Shown here piece by piece: positions 15,507 through 23,314 of a stretch of DNA of 23,913 nucleotides. The notes below the pieces were generated by a model. The model saw only the letters and a list, made by a program, of their open reading frames with translations. It was not told the DNA's origin and searched no databases. The first letter of the stretch is position 1, and each line of letters opens with the position of its first letter. The stretch is from Oxalobacteraceae bacterium UBA6018 (lineage in GTDB: Bacteria; Pseudomonadota; Gammaproteobacteria; Burkholderiales; Burkholderiaceae_D), in NCBI GenBank assembly GCA_002428015.1, contig DIZW01000031.1:1-23913 (forward strand), read 5' to 3'. The position numbers and the translations under genes were made by a program.

Positions 15507-17765
15507 CTACAGGTCGAAGCGCAGCTCGGCCACCGCGCCGCGCTGCGGATACGGGTGATACGCCCAGTAGTGCGCATTGCCCAGGTTATCGACGCCCAGC
15601 GCGGCGCTCCACCGGCGGTCAAGGCGGTAACGCAGCCGCGCGTCGGCCACCAGGTAGGGCGACATGCCGGTATAGGTGGCGCCGTGCGGGTCGCTGTTGT
15701 CCAGCGTTCCGTACTGGGTCCCGTTGTAGCGCAGTCCCAGGCTGGCGCTCCAGCGCGCGCCGGCCGCGTATGACGCCAGCACGCTGGCGCGCCAGGCCGG
15801 CACGCGCGGCTGGCGTTTGCCCACGCTGGCCGGAAAGGCGGGATTGTCGACGATGATCGAATGCGCGTAGGTCGCGCTGGCTTCCACGCTCAGCGCCTGC
15901 GCAAGCACGTGATCGCCCTGCCACGCCAGCTCCATGCCCGCCGTGCGGATGCGCCCCACGTTCTGTACCGTGTTCACCAGCGCCGTCAGCGGCTGGGTAT
16001 ATAAAGCGTCGCGCGTGCGCTCGTAAAAGCCGGTCGCGCGCAGCACGCTGTCGGGCGTTGAGCGTTCCGCCGTCAGCTCGCCGGTCCAGGACTTCTCCGC
16101 GCGCAGGTTCGGGTCGCTGTTGACGATGGCCTGGTCCACGATGGCGCCCTGGAACAGTTCGGCGGCGGTCGGGTTGCGCACCGCGCGCCCGAGCGAGGCC
16201 TTGAGCGAGAACGCCTCGGCCAGCGCCAGCGCCAGCGCCGCCTTGGGCGACCAGCTGGTCTCGACGCGCGCACCGAACGGCAGCGCCAGCGCGGCGTTGG
16301 CGATCGCGCCGCCGTAGGCCCGCCAGCGCTCGGCGCGTGCGCCCAGCGTGGCCTTCACATCCGGCGCCACGCGCCAGCCGTCCTGCAGGTACAGGCTTTG
16401 CAGGCGCGTGTTGCCGTCAAAGCGGGACATCATGGCCCCGCCATCGGCATGGATCCAGTCGGCGTTGGCGCGGATGGCCGTGCGCAGGTGCGCCGCCTCG
16501 TCCTGGTAGCCCAGCTCCACCACGTGGGCGGAATCGGGGCCCCAGATGCCCTTGAGCGCCAGCGTGTGCCAGCCGCTGCCGCCCATGTCGGTGACCCGGC
16601 CGGCGCCGCCGGTGGAAAGATCGGGTACCACCACGCTGGGCGTGCGCACCAGGTCGCGCGCGTAGCGGTAGCCGGTGGCGGCGATCTCCCAGTCCCACAC
16701 GTCCTTGGCATGGCGCTTGAGCGACAGCCCTTGCATCACATGGGTGAGCGTGGAAAGGGTCGGGGCGAAATCGGAAGGCTTGAGCTCATAGCGCAGGCCG
16801 CCGATATCGACCGCGCCGCCGTAGACCGGCACCCCGGCCGCGTCGCGCAAATAGGAGTCTGCCGCGCGCGCTGCCTGGTTGTCCCACCAGCCGAGCGTGT
16901 AGCTGGCGCGCAGGACCGGCGTGACGTCGTAGGCCAGCTTGAGCTTGGCGTGGTCCTGCACGGTGTGGGTGCGGCTGGTCGCGCCCAGGATCAGCCATGG
17001 TTTACCGGCCGGGTTGGTATCGGCCAGCGCCCCCGTCACCGGCACACCGGCCGCCCCGTTTGAGGTCGCCGACAGCAGGCGCGTGGCGAAAGCGAGCGGC
17101 TGCCCGTGGCTGTCCAGGCGCGCCACGTCGGCCCACCAAGACCAGGCCCCGCGGCGCTGGCCGATGGAGGCGCTGCCCTGCCCGCCCCCGGCCTGGCCGG
17201 CGCTGGCGTACTGCGCGTAATGCTGGGTGAAGCCGGACAGCTTGAGGTGGGCTTCGAGCGTGCGCGGCATGCGCGTCTGGAAGTCCACCACGGCGCCCGC
17301 CGCGTTGCCCGGATAGGCCGCCGAAAACGGCCCGTACAGCACATCGACCCTGTCGATTTCCTCGGGCGACACCATGCCCCAGCGCGGCGCGAAGGCGGCG
17401 CCGTTGCCGAGCAAATTGGACAGCAGTATGCCGTCCGCGTACACCAGCGAGCGCGCGCTGTTGCCGCTGCCCGAGGCGCGGCTGGACAGCACCGCGTGGT
17501 CGTAGTCGCCGATGAAGCGCTTGCGCACGTTCAGGCTGGGCAGGTACTTGAGCGCGTCCTCGGCGTCGGTGGCGTTGACGCGCTGCTCAAGCTCGCCGCC
17601 GCGCACGGTCTCGATGGTGGTCGGAATCTGCACCGGCAGCGAGCTCGGACGCCCACCGTTGATAATCACCGAAGCCATCGCGCCGTCCTGCGCCCACCCA
17701 TCGCCACAGGCACCGGCGAGCAGAATCCCCAGCGCCAGCGGGCTGGATCTCAATGTTGTCAGCAT
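15507..17765 (-). CDS. TonB-dependent outer-membrane receptor, probably for copper
   Basis: This 752-residue receptor has a signal peptide (cleavage near GWAQ-D). A TonB-box-like ASVIING follows, then the plug domain (TTIETVRGGELEQ, EEIDRVDVLYGPFSAAYPGNAAGAVV) and a 22-strand-type barrel ending in LRFDL with a C-terminal strand typical for outer-membrane insertion. Metal specificity is inferred from the operon: it starts 3 nt after a PCu(A)C copper chaperone and follows a DUF2946 gene, the arrangement seen with OprC-type copper receptors. The Met/Cys ligands known from OprC could not be placed with confidence, so a siderophore or another metal remains possible. The receptor gene is the last of the three. 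Confidence 0.87.
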   Translation of the reverse strand: MLTTLRSSPLALGILLAGACGDGWAQDGAMASVIINGGRPSSLPVQIPTTIETVRGGELEQRVNATDAEDALKYLPSLNVRKRFIGDYDHAVLSSRASGSGNSARSLVYADGILLSNLLGNGAAFAPRWGMVSPEEIDRVDVLYGPFSAAYPGNAAGAVVDFQTRMPRTLEAHLKLSGFTQHYAQYASAGQAGGGQGSASIGQRRGAWSWWADVARLDSHGQPLAFATRLLSATSNGAAGVPVTGALADTNPAGKPWLILGATSRTHTVQDHAKLKLAYDVTPVLRASYTLGWWDNQAARAADSYLRDAAGVPVYGGAVDIGGLRYELKPSDFAPTLSTLTHVMQGLSLKRHAKDVWDWEIAATGYRYARDLVRTPSVVVPDLSTGGAGRVTDMGGSGWHTLALKGIWGPDSAHVVELGYQDEAAHLRTAIRANADWIHADGGAMMSRFDGNTRLQSLYLQDGWRVAPDVKATLGARAERWRAYGGAIANAALALPFGARVETSWSPKAALALALAEAFSLKASLGRAVRNPTAAELFQGAIVDQAIVNSDPNLRAEKSWTGELTAERSTPDSVLRATGFYERTRDALYTQPLTALVNTVQNVGRIRTAGMELAWQGDHVLAQALSVEASATYAHSIIVDNPAFPASVGKRQPRVPAWRASVLASYAAGARWSASLGLRYNGTQYGTLDNSDPHGATYTGMSPYLVADARLRYRLDRRWSAALGVDNLGNAHYWAYHPYPQRGAVAELRFDL

Positions 17766-17768
17766 GGT

Positions 17769-18221
17769 TCAGTGCCCCGCGCTGGCCGGTGCGTAGCCGA
17801 TCGGCTTGACCGATGCCTGGACCGTCACGTTTTCGCGCTTGTGCTGTGCGCTCTCGACGACCAGCGTGAGCGGCACCGTCTCGCCTTCCTTGAGCTGGCG
17901 CTTGAGCCCCACCAGCATGACGTGATAGCCGCCGCTGGCCAGGTTCACATCCTGCCCGGCCGGCAGGTCGATCCCGTCGACCTCCTCCATGCTCATCATC
18001 CCGCCCTTCATCTGGGACTGGTGCAGCTCGACGCTGGCCGCCACCGGCGAGCGCACTTCCACCAGGCGCGCTGGATGGGCCGAACGCAGCACCATGAAGG
18101 CGCCGCTGCTTTTCTGGACTGGGACGGTGGCGCGCACCCACGGAGCGCTGACCGATACTTGCGCCGCCGCGGCGCCGGCGATCGCGCACGACGCGACCGC
18201 TGCAAACATTAATTTTTTCAT
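17769..18221 (-). CDS. Periplasmic copper chaperone PCu(A)C
   Basis: This periplasmic Cu(I) chaperone has 150 residues. The signal peptide covers residues 1-20 (AIAGAAAA-QVSV). The full PCu(A)C copper motif H-x10-M-x21-H-x-M is present: H67, M78, H100, M102, with extra Met residues at 71, 75 and 76. Family members deliver copper to the CuA site of cytochrome oxidase or assist copper uptake. The ATG at 18221 is chosen because the signal peptide begins there, and the frame is open 12 codons further. The stop is only 3 nt before the TonB receptor start, so the two are surely co-transcribed. Confidence 0.93.
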   Translation of the reverse strand: MKKLMFAAVASCAIAGAAAAQVSVSAPWVRATVPVQKSSGAFMVLRSAHPARLVEVRSPVAASVELHQSQMKGGMMSMEEVDGIDLPAGQDVNLASGGYHVMLVGLKRQLKEGETVPLTLVVESAQHKRENVTVQASVKPIGYAPASAGH

Positions 18222-18290
18222 GGCGAATCTCGAAATGGTTGACCAGCGCGGGCGCACGCCCAGCGCTGATAAAAATAGCGGGTAGGAGAT

Positions 18291-18656
18291 TCAGGCCAGG
18301 GGTGGTCCGCGCGGCGGCGCGGCCGACAGCGCCAGCAGCGGTTGCGGCGCGTGGTAGAACAGGAAGGGACGCAAGGCGTGGCCGCCGGCCAAGGGCAAGG
18401 CCGGCGCTTGACCGGGCAGCAGCATGTGGCTGCCGGCGTGCGGCGCGCAGTAGGCGCAATCGACGGTGGCCTTGGCCAGCGGCGATTTCTTCGTGCTGAA
18501 GGTGGTGGCGGCGGTGGCGCTGCAGATCTCCAACGCGGCGCCAGAACCGCCTTGGACCGACAGCGCATGCGAGATCGACGGGGCGAGCGCGTTCATCAGG
18601 ATCGCGAAACACGCGATCCAGACCTTGAGGCGCCACCTGATTGATCTCGTCAACAT
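18291..18656 (-). CDS. DUF2946 family protein of copper locus
   Basis: This 121-residue protein has an N-terminal hydrophobic signal/anchor (VWIACFAILMNALAPSISHA). Family features follow: LEICSATA, then DCAYCAPHAGSHMLLPG, whose Cys/His/Met residues could bind copper, and a Pro/Leu-rich hydrophobic end. DUF2946 proteins occur next to PCu(A)C chaperones and copper TonB receptors, as here, and the molecular role is not known. It is the first gene of the operon, 69 nt before the PCu(A)C start. There is no Shine-Dalgarno. A TATAAT sits only 6 nt before the ATG. Confidence 0.82.
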   Translation of the reverse strand: MLTRSIRWRLKVWIACFAILMNALAPSISHALSVQGGSGAALEICSATAATTFSTKKSPLAKATVDCAYCAPHAGSHMLLPGQAPALPLAGGHALRPFLFYHAPQPLLALSAAPPRGPPLA

Positions 18657-18662
18657 ACCGTC

Positions 18663-18668
18663 ATTATA
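18663..18668 (-). promoter_or_regulatory. -10 hexamer of the copper operon, possibly giving a leaderless mRNA
   Basis: A perfect TATAAT on the minus strand ends 6 nt before the ATG at 18656, so the expected transcription start coincides with the A of the start codon. The -35 position is GC-rich and does not match the consensus, which suggests activator control. Confidence 0.45.
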
Positions 18669-18707
18669 GTCAAAGCCACACTGGCCGGGCCGGCCGGCCG
18701 GCGCGCT

Positions 18708-19250
18708 CTAGCGCTCGCCCTTGAAGTCTTCGCGCTCGATCAGCACGGTGGTGACGCTGTCGGTCAGGTAGATCTGGCCGTCCTGGATCGTGCACTGCAG
18801 TTGCATGTTGCGCTGGGCCATGGCTTCGAGCTGGGCGCTCGCCTCGGCCGGAATATTGACCACGGTGAGATTCTTGGCACGCTCGAGCTTGTTGGCGATC
18901 TGCTTGTACCAGATATGGCTGGTGGCGCTGTAGCTGTAGACGACCACGCGCCCGCTGCGCCCGCACGCCTTCATCAGGCGTTTCTCGTCCGGCTGGCCGA
19001 CCTCGATCCACAGCTCGATGGCGCCGGTGAGGTCCTTCTGCCACAGGTCGGGCTCGTCGGTGTCGAACAAGCCCTTGGTAAATACCAGCGCTTCGCTGGC
19101 GTTGATGGCGAAGGCGAGCAGGCGGATCATCATGCGCTCGTCGGTCTCGGACGGATGGCGCGCCAGGGTCAGCATGTGCTCCTGGTAATAATTGCGGTCC
19201 ATGTCCGCAATCTGGAGTTCCGCCTTATAAATTGTTGCTTTGAGGGCCAT
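18708..19250 (-). CDS. yaeQ: YaeQ family protein
   Basis: This 180-residue full-length YaeQ protein was recognised by MALKATIYKAELQIADMDR at the start, then LTLARHPSETDERMMIRLLAFA, DLTGAIELWIEVGQPDEKRL, VVVYSY and the final REDFKGER. YaeQ has a PD-(D/E)xK nuclease-like fold in known structures, but its cellular role is not settled; an old report links it to suppression of rfaH loss. The gene follows purU by 28 nt and probably shares its transcript. The gap of 51 nt to the copper operon holds that operon's promoter. Confidence 0.93.
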   Translation of the reverse strand: MALKATIYKAELQIADMDRNYYQEHMLTLARHPSETDERMMIRLLAFAINASEALVFTKGLFDTDEPDLWQKDLTGAIELWIEVGQPDEKRLMKACGRSGRVVVYSYSATSHIWYKQIANKLERAKNLTVVNIPAEASAQLEAMAQRNMQLQCTIQDGQIYLTDSVTTVLIEREDFKGER

Positions 19251-19278
19251 CGCGAAGCGGTCTTTCGTAGTGCTGAAA

Positions 19279-20148
19279 TTATTTAAAGACGACGGTCTTG
19301 TCGCCGTTTTGCAGGATGCGGTGTTCCACGAACCATTTCACGGCGCGCGCCAGCACCACGCATTCGACGTCGCGCCCGATCGCGCTCAGGGTCTCGGCGT
19401 CCATCGCGTGATCGACCCGCTCGACGTCCTGCTCGATGATCGGACCTTCGTCCAGGTCGCCGGTGACGAAGTGGGCGGTGGCGCCGATCAGCTTGACGCC
19501 GCGCTGGTGCGCCTGCGCGTAGGGCTTGGCGCCCTTGAAGCTGGGCAGGAAGGAATGGTGGATGTTGATCGCCTTGCCGCGCATGGCCTCGCACAGGCCG
19601 GGCGAGAGGATCTGCATGTAGCGCGCGAGCACCACCAGGTCGATCTTGTGGGTGGCCATCAGGTCCAGCACGCGCGCTTCCTGCGCCAGCTTGGTGGCCT
19701 GGTCGGCGCCGGCCGCCAGCGGCAGGTGGAGAAACGGAATGTTGTAGCTGGCCGCCAGCTGGTAGAAATCCATGTGGTTCGACACGATCGCGGGAATCTC
19801 GACCGGCAGCAAGCCGCTCTTGTAGCGGAACAGCAAGTCGTTCAGGCAATGCCCGATCTTCGACACCATGATCATCACGCGCGGCTTGGCGTGGGCGTCG
19901 TGCAGCTGCCCTTGCATGCCCATCGCGCTGCACAGCGCGTCAAAGTCGGCGCGCAGGCGGGCGTCGGGGATGCTGGCGTCCTCGGCCACGAAGTGCACGC
20001 GCATAAAGAACAGTTTCGATTCGCTATCACCGAACTGGGCCGAATCGACGATGTTGCAGCCGTGGTCGGCCAGGAAACCGGACACGCGGTGCACGATGCC
20101 GCGCTGGTCCAGGCAGGACAGGGTCAGGATATATTCTGGATGCGTCAT
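19279..20148 (-). CDS. purU: Formyltetrahydrofolate deformylase PurU
   Basis: PurU hydrolyses 10-formyl-tetrahydrofolate to formate and tetrahydrofolate, supplying formate for PurT and balancing the one-carbon pool. The 289 residues comprise an N-terminal ACT domain (LTLSCLDQRGIVHRVSGFLADHG) and a C-terminal formyl-transferase fold with INIHHSFLPSFKGAKPY and HFVTGDLDEGPIIEQD, which hold the catalytic His and Asp; VSNHMDF precedes them. Length is normal. It is followed after 28 nt by yaeQ on the same strand. It diverges from the phasin gene across about 300 nt. Confidence 0.96.
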   Translation of the reverse strand: MTHPEYILTLSCLDQRGIVHRVSGFLADHGCNIVDSAQFGDSESKLFFMRVHFVAEDASIPDARLRADFDALCSAMGMQGQLHDAHAKPRVMIMVSKIGHCLNDLLFRYKSGLLPVEIPAIVSNHMDFYQLAASYNIPFLHLPLAAGADQATKLAQEARVLDLMATHKIDLVVLARYMQILSPGLCEAMRGKAINIHHSFLPSFKGAKPYAQAHQRGVKLIGATAHFVTGDLDEGPIIEQDVERVDHAMDAETLSAIGRDVECVVLARAVKWFVEHRILQNGDKTVVFK

Positions 20149-20154
20149 GGGTAG

Positions 20155-20445
20155 CTAAAGAATGCGTGAACACTGCGAGTCTCGTATTGTCGCATGCGTG
20201 GGCAAAATACTCATCCATTAATCAAAACTACCCACCTGCGGCTTGCCGCCCTGCCCCACTGCAAGCCGCCTCGCCGCCGGCGCCGGCCGTGCGGCCCGGC
20301 AATGGTGCGCATTGACCCAATCGGCACAAGCGGCGCCTTCACGGAACTTGGCGCGGCCTGGCGCGTCTACCTCTCGCTCACTCGAAGCACGTTCACCATT
20401 GCCCGCAATGGTGTCCCTTCTTTTTCGTTAACGTTGAGGAAACCC
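20155..20445. promoter_or_regulatory. Divergent intergenic region between purU and phasin
   Basis: No gene is supported here, although the phasin frame stays open upstream. A perfect 8-bp hairpin (CACCATTG / CAATGGTG, 4-nt loop) lies at 20394-20413 and is followed by a T-rich run (TTCTTTTT) some 30 nt before the phasin start. It could be an attenuator or part of the phasin leader. The promoters of purU and phasin must lie in this gap, but no clear pair of hexamers was found. Confidence 0.4.
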
Positions 20446-20919
20446 ATGCCATCCAATTCGTCCACCTCGGCCATGCGCGCCCACCTGGAAAGCCAGGTTG
20501 CGTTCATGTCGGATCTCACCCGTAAAACCTACGACTCGGCGCGCAAGCTCAGCGAGCTGAATCTGCACTTCACCCAGGACTGGCTCGAAGACAGCTTCAC
20601 CATCAGCCGCCAGTTGCTCGCGGCCGGCGATCCCTTCCAGTTTTCGGCCACCCTCGCCAACCAGATCCAGCCGCTGGCCCAGCGCATCCGCAGCTACCAG
20701 CAGCAACTGATCGGTCTGCTCAGCGGTGCCCAGGTCGACTTCACGCGCGCCACCGAGAGCTTCATGCCCGAAGCGAGCCGCAGCGCCAGTGCCATCGCCG
20801 ACGACATGGCGCGCCGTGCCGAGGAAGCCAGCCGCGCCTTCGCACCTCGCTACAGCGGCAACGGCGCCGCCTCGGGCGGGCATGGCGGCGACGGCGGCGC
20901 CCACCATTCCGCCAGCTGA
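20446..20919 (+). CDS. Phasin family protein
   Basis: Phasins coat polyhydroxyalkanoate granules and control their number and size. The 157 residues form an amphipathic helical protein: TSAMRAHLESQVAFMSDLTRKTYDSARKLSELNLHFTQ, then ISRQLLAAGDPFQFSATLANQIQPLAQRIRSYQQQL, all typical for the Phasin_2 family, with a Gly/His-rich tail. The ATG at 20446 has GAGGA 7 nt upstream. The hemerythrin-like gene begins 32 nt downstream and the KGG gene follows, so the three may form one stress- or storage-linked unit. No polymerase or depolymerase genes of the PHA pathway are nearby. Confidence 0.87.
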   Translation: MPSNSSTSAMRAHLESQVAFMSDLTRKTYDSARKLSELNLHFTQDWLEDSFTISRQLLAAGDPFQFSATLANQIQPLAQRIRSYQQQLIGLLSGAQVDFTRATESFMPEASRSASAIADDMARRAEEASRAFAPRYSGNGAASGGHGGDGGAHHSAS

Positions 20920-20951
20920 TCCGCGCCAACCACCGCCACAGGGAGCTCACC

Positions 20952-21506
20952 ATGCCTAACCCAGGTAAAGCCAAAAACGGATCGGCGATCGACGCCCTGG
21001 ACTTGCTTAGGGCCGATCACGAGAAGGTCAAAAGCCTGTTCCGCGAGTTCGACAGTCTGCGCGGCATCGACGACGAGGACGAACGCAAGTCCGAGCTGGT
21101 TGACGAAATCTGCTACGAATTGACGATCCATACGATGATCGAAGAGGAAATCTTCTACCCCATCGTCCGCGACGCCATCGATGACGAGGAGCTGATGGAC
21201 GAAGCCGACATGGAGCATACCGGCGCGCGCGAATTGATCAGCCAGCTCGAAGTCATGTACCCCGGCGACGACCACTTCGAGGCGACCGTCAGCGTGCTCG
21301 GCGAAGAGATCGCCCAGCACATCGAGAAGGAAGAAAACGACATCTTCGAGGCGGCGCGCGCGGCCGGCATCGACCTTGACGGCTTGGGCGAACGGCTGTC
21401 GTCGCGCAAGGAGGAGCTCGACGAGGACCTGTCGGCCCCGCCCGCGCCGCTCGATGCGCTCCTGCCGCACGAGGGGGCGCGGCGTGCGCCGCGCGCGCCG
21501 AACTAG
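20952..21506 (+). CDS. Hemerythrin HHE domain protein
   Basis: This 184-residue cytoplasmic hemerythrin-like protein is expected to hold a di-iron site in a four-helix bundle. Ligand candidates are H23 (LLRADHEKVK), His/Glu in YELTIHTMIEEEIFYP, His in DMEHTGARELI and His/Glu in AQHIEKEENDIF. The C-terminal 45 residues are a charged, Pro-rich tail without known function. Family members bind oxygen or NO, or serve iron or redox sensing. AGGGAG lies 7 nt before the ATG. Its place between a phasin and a KGG stress protein suggests stress physiology. Confidence 0.92.
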   Translation: MPNPGKAKNGSAIDALDLLRADHEKVKSLFREFDSLRGIDDEDERKSELVDEICYELTIHTMIEEEIFYPIVRDAIDDEELMDEADMEHTGARELISQLEVMYPGDDHFEATVSVLGEEIAQHIEKEENDIFEAARAAGIDLDGLGERLSSRKEELDEDLSAPPAPLDALLPHEGARRAPRAPN

Positions 21507-21615
21507 CACCAGCCGACAGGGCCGGAACTAATGAAAGGAGCACGTCTCTAACCCACGAGCGCGGCCACTGCGGCGCTCGGGGTTCCGATACCGAAGTACA
21601 CACCAGGAGATCGAC

Positions 21616-22020
21616 ATGGCGACTAGTAAAGACAGTGGCGGAAGCAAAAGCTCGGCGTCGAGCGGCAACGCCCAAAAAGGCAGCAGCGGCAGCGCCAGCG
21701 GGCACGTGCCGGCCAAGCGCGGCTTCGCCGCAATGGACGAACAACAGCAGCGTGAGATCGCCAGCAAAGGCGGCCAGGCAGCGCACCAGAAAGGCACGGC
21801 ACACGAATTCGATTCCGAGGAAGCGCGCCGGGCCGGGCAAAAAGGCGGGGAAGCGGTCAGCCGCGACCGCGAGCACATGGCCGATATCGGCCGCAAGGGA
21901 GGCGAAAGCAGGCAGTCGGCACACCGAGCCGCCGTCGCCGCTGCCAACGGCGGCACGCGCGCCGCTGGCACCGCTGCCAGCGAATCCAAAAGCAAGACCG
22001 GTGGCAAGCAAGACGAATAG
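21616..22020 (+). CDS. KGG-repeat stress-induced protein
   Basis: This 134-residue, very hydrophilic protein is disordered by composition, with an N-terminal Ser/Gly-rich stretch. Three KGG repeats follow (RGFAAMDEQQQREIASKGGQ, RRAGQKGGEAVS, DIGRKGGESR). The first is preceded by the family's RGFAAMD element. Such YciG/GsiB-type proteins are induced by general stress, desiccation or stationary phase, and the mechanism is unknown. The Shine-Dalgarno AGGAG lies 7 nt before the ATG. A strong terminator follows 34 nt after the stop. Confidence 0.87.
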   Translation: MATSKDSGGSKSSASSGNAQKGSSGSASGHVPAKRGFAAMDEQQQREIASKGGQAAHQKGTAHEFDSEEARRAGQKGGEAVSRDREHMADIGRKGGESRQSAHRAAVAAANGGTRAAGTAASESKSKTGGKQDE

Positions 22021-22054
22021 AGGCGAGGCGCCATCGATGCTTGCCCATGTGTGT

Positions 22055-22099
22055 AAGCCGGGGCCGGAACGTGGCCGTGCTCCGGCCCCGGCTTTTTTT
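22055..22099 (+). terminator. Strong Rho-independent terminator after the KGG gene
   Basis: A 14-bp perfect stem (AAGCCGGGGCCGGA / TCCGGCCCCGGCTT) with a 12-nt loop ends in seven T residues (22093-22099). It should close the phasin-hemerythrin-KGG transcript or transcripts. Confidence 0.9.
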
Positions 22100-22353
22100 G
22101 CCGGTCTGCGCGCCGGCGTCCGGTGTTGAACGGGCATCTCGTATTAATTGTTAATTGTTGATCGTGTGTTGAGCGGGCATCCGCTGTCAATGGGCCGCCC
22201 TGCGTTGATTGGCTCCCCGTTTTAATCAGCTCAAATATGCCGCCGGCATGCCACGCGGCGCACTGCGGCACCGCAGCACCGCGGCATGGTACCGCGTGTG
22301 AATTCTCGGCCTTGGCCGGCGCGTCCACGCCTGATGTGGTAGGCTCCCGGCCC
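22100..22353. other. Intergenic region before the metallopeptidase gene
   Basis: No gene is seen. TGTTGARCGGGCATC occurs twice (22124-22138 and 22167-22181), separated by an AT-rich tract with tandem TTAATTG words. The metallopeptidase frame is open upstream of its ATG but without family similarity. The promoter of that gene presumably lies in the AT-rich part. Confidence 0.35.
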
Positions 22354-22863
22354 ATGAATTCCCTCAAATACCTTAGCGCTTATTCCGATGCCACGCGTGC
22401 ACAGGTGTCCGCGCTGATCGCCCAGGACAAGCTGGGGCAAGTGCTGAGAAGCCGTTACCCGTCGGCGCACGGCATACGCACCGACAAGGCCCTGTACGAC
22501 TATGTGCAGGACCTAAAAACTGAACATTTACGCAACGCCGAACCGATCAACAAAGTCGCGTTCGACAGCAAAATCCATGTGATCCAGCATGCGCTCGGGC
22601 TGCACACGGCAATTTCCCGGGTCCAGGGTAGCAAGCTCAAGGCCAAGCACGAAATCCGCGTAGCCACCCTGTTCAAGGACGTCCCGCTCGAATTTCTGCG
22701 CATGATCGCCGTGCACGAACTTGCGCATGTGAAGGAAAAGCAGCACGACAAGGCGTTCTACAAGCTGTGCACCTACATGGAACCCAACTACCACCAGTAC
22801 GAGTTCGATTTGCGCCTTTACCTGACCCAGCTCGACATCTCCAGCCAGCGCCTGTGGGAATAG
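22354..22863 (+). CDS. YgjP-like zinc metallopeptidase (M48/DUF45 type)
   Basis: This 169-residue protein has the zinc-binding HELAH motif in MIAVHELAHVKEKQHDKAFYKL, followed by the His of KQHDKAF, as in YgjP/DUF45 metallopeptidases. It is preceded by the LKAKHEIRVATLFKDVPLEFL strand typical of the group. No signal peptide or membrane helix is seen, so it is cytoplasmic. The substrate is unknown. The ATG at 22354 is preferred because the upstream codons (from 22237) are low-complexity and unlike the family. No strong Shine-Dalgarno is visible. It is convergent with the copper-binding protein gene. Confidence 0.87.
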   Translation: MNSLKYLSAYSDATRAQVSALIAQDKLGQVLRSRYPSAHGIRTDKALYDYVQDLKTEHLRNAEPINKVAFDSKIHVIQHALGLHTAISRVQGSKLKAKHEIRVATLFKDVPLEFLRMIAVHELAHVKEKQHDKAFYKLCTYMEPNYHQYEFDLRLYLTQLDISSQRLWE

Positions 22864-22936
22864 CCCACGGGCGGAAAAACGGTGACCAGACAGTGGAAAA
22901 AATCTGGCGACCAAAGTCACATTACGCCATGGCGAT

Positions 22937-23314
22937 TTAGGACGTCACCATCGGAACCTTGCCCTCCGGGCGCGCCATGGCGCCTGCGCCGGCCACGCGG
23001 TGACACTCGTCGGCGCCGCGCAGGCAAGCTTCGGCGCAGGCCTTGCAGTGCCTCATTGTGTGCTTGCCGCACTCGTCGCCGCAGGCCTCGCACACTTCCG
23101 CACAGGCCCGGCAGATCGCGCTGGCGAGGTCGCTGCCGCGCGCCATGAAAGCCGCCGCCACGCGGCACATCTCGGCGCAATCCATGGCTAGTGCGACGCA
23201 ACGGGCCATCGTCTTCACGTCGTGTTCCTGGAGGCAGGAAACCGCGCACAAGTCGCAGGCTGCGGCGCAGGCGTTGCACGCCTCGATACACGCTTCAAAT
23301 TGTTGTTCGTTCAT
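22937..23314 (-). CDS. Four-helix bundle copper-binding (Csp-like) protein
   Basis: This 125-residue protein has 18 Cys, arranged as CxxxC and CxxC repeats along helices (ACIEACNACAAACDLCAVSC, then RACAEVCEACGDECGKH, then CKACAEAC). This is the pattern of Csp copper-storage proteins (formerly annotated DUF326 or ferredoxin-like), which pack many Cu(I) ions inside a four-helix bundle. There is no signal peptide, so it resembles cytosolic Csp3. The start at 23314 opens directly with the first Cys helix, and a 30-codon upstream extension in frame is ignored. It stands alone, about 4.3 kb from the copper uptake operon. Confidence 0.9.
   Translation of the reverse strand: MNEQQFEACIEACNACAAACDLCAVSCLQEHDVKTMARCVALAMDCAEMCRVAAAFMARGSDLASAICRACAEVCEACGDECGKHTMRHCKACAEACLRGADECHRVAGAGAMARPEGKVPMVTS

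Noticed and set aside
14546..15622. Upstream extension of the rlmI minus-strand frame to 571 codons
   Set aside because: It overlaps the DUF2807 gene in antisense and has no family content. The PUA domain starts at the ATG at 14545.
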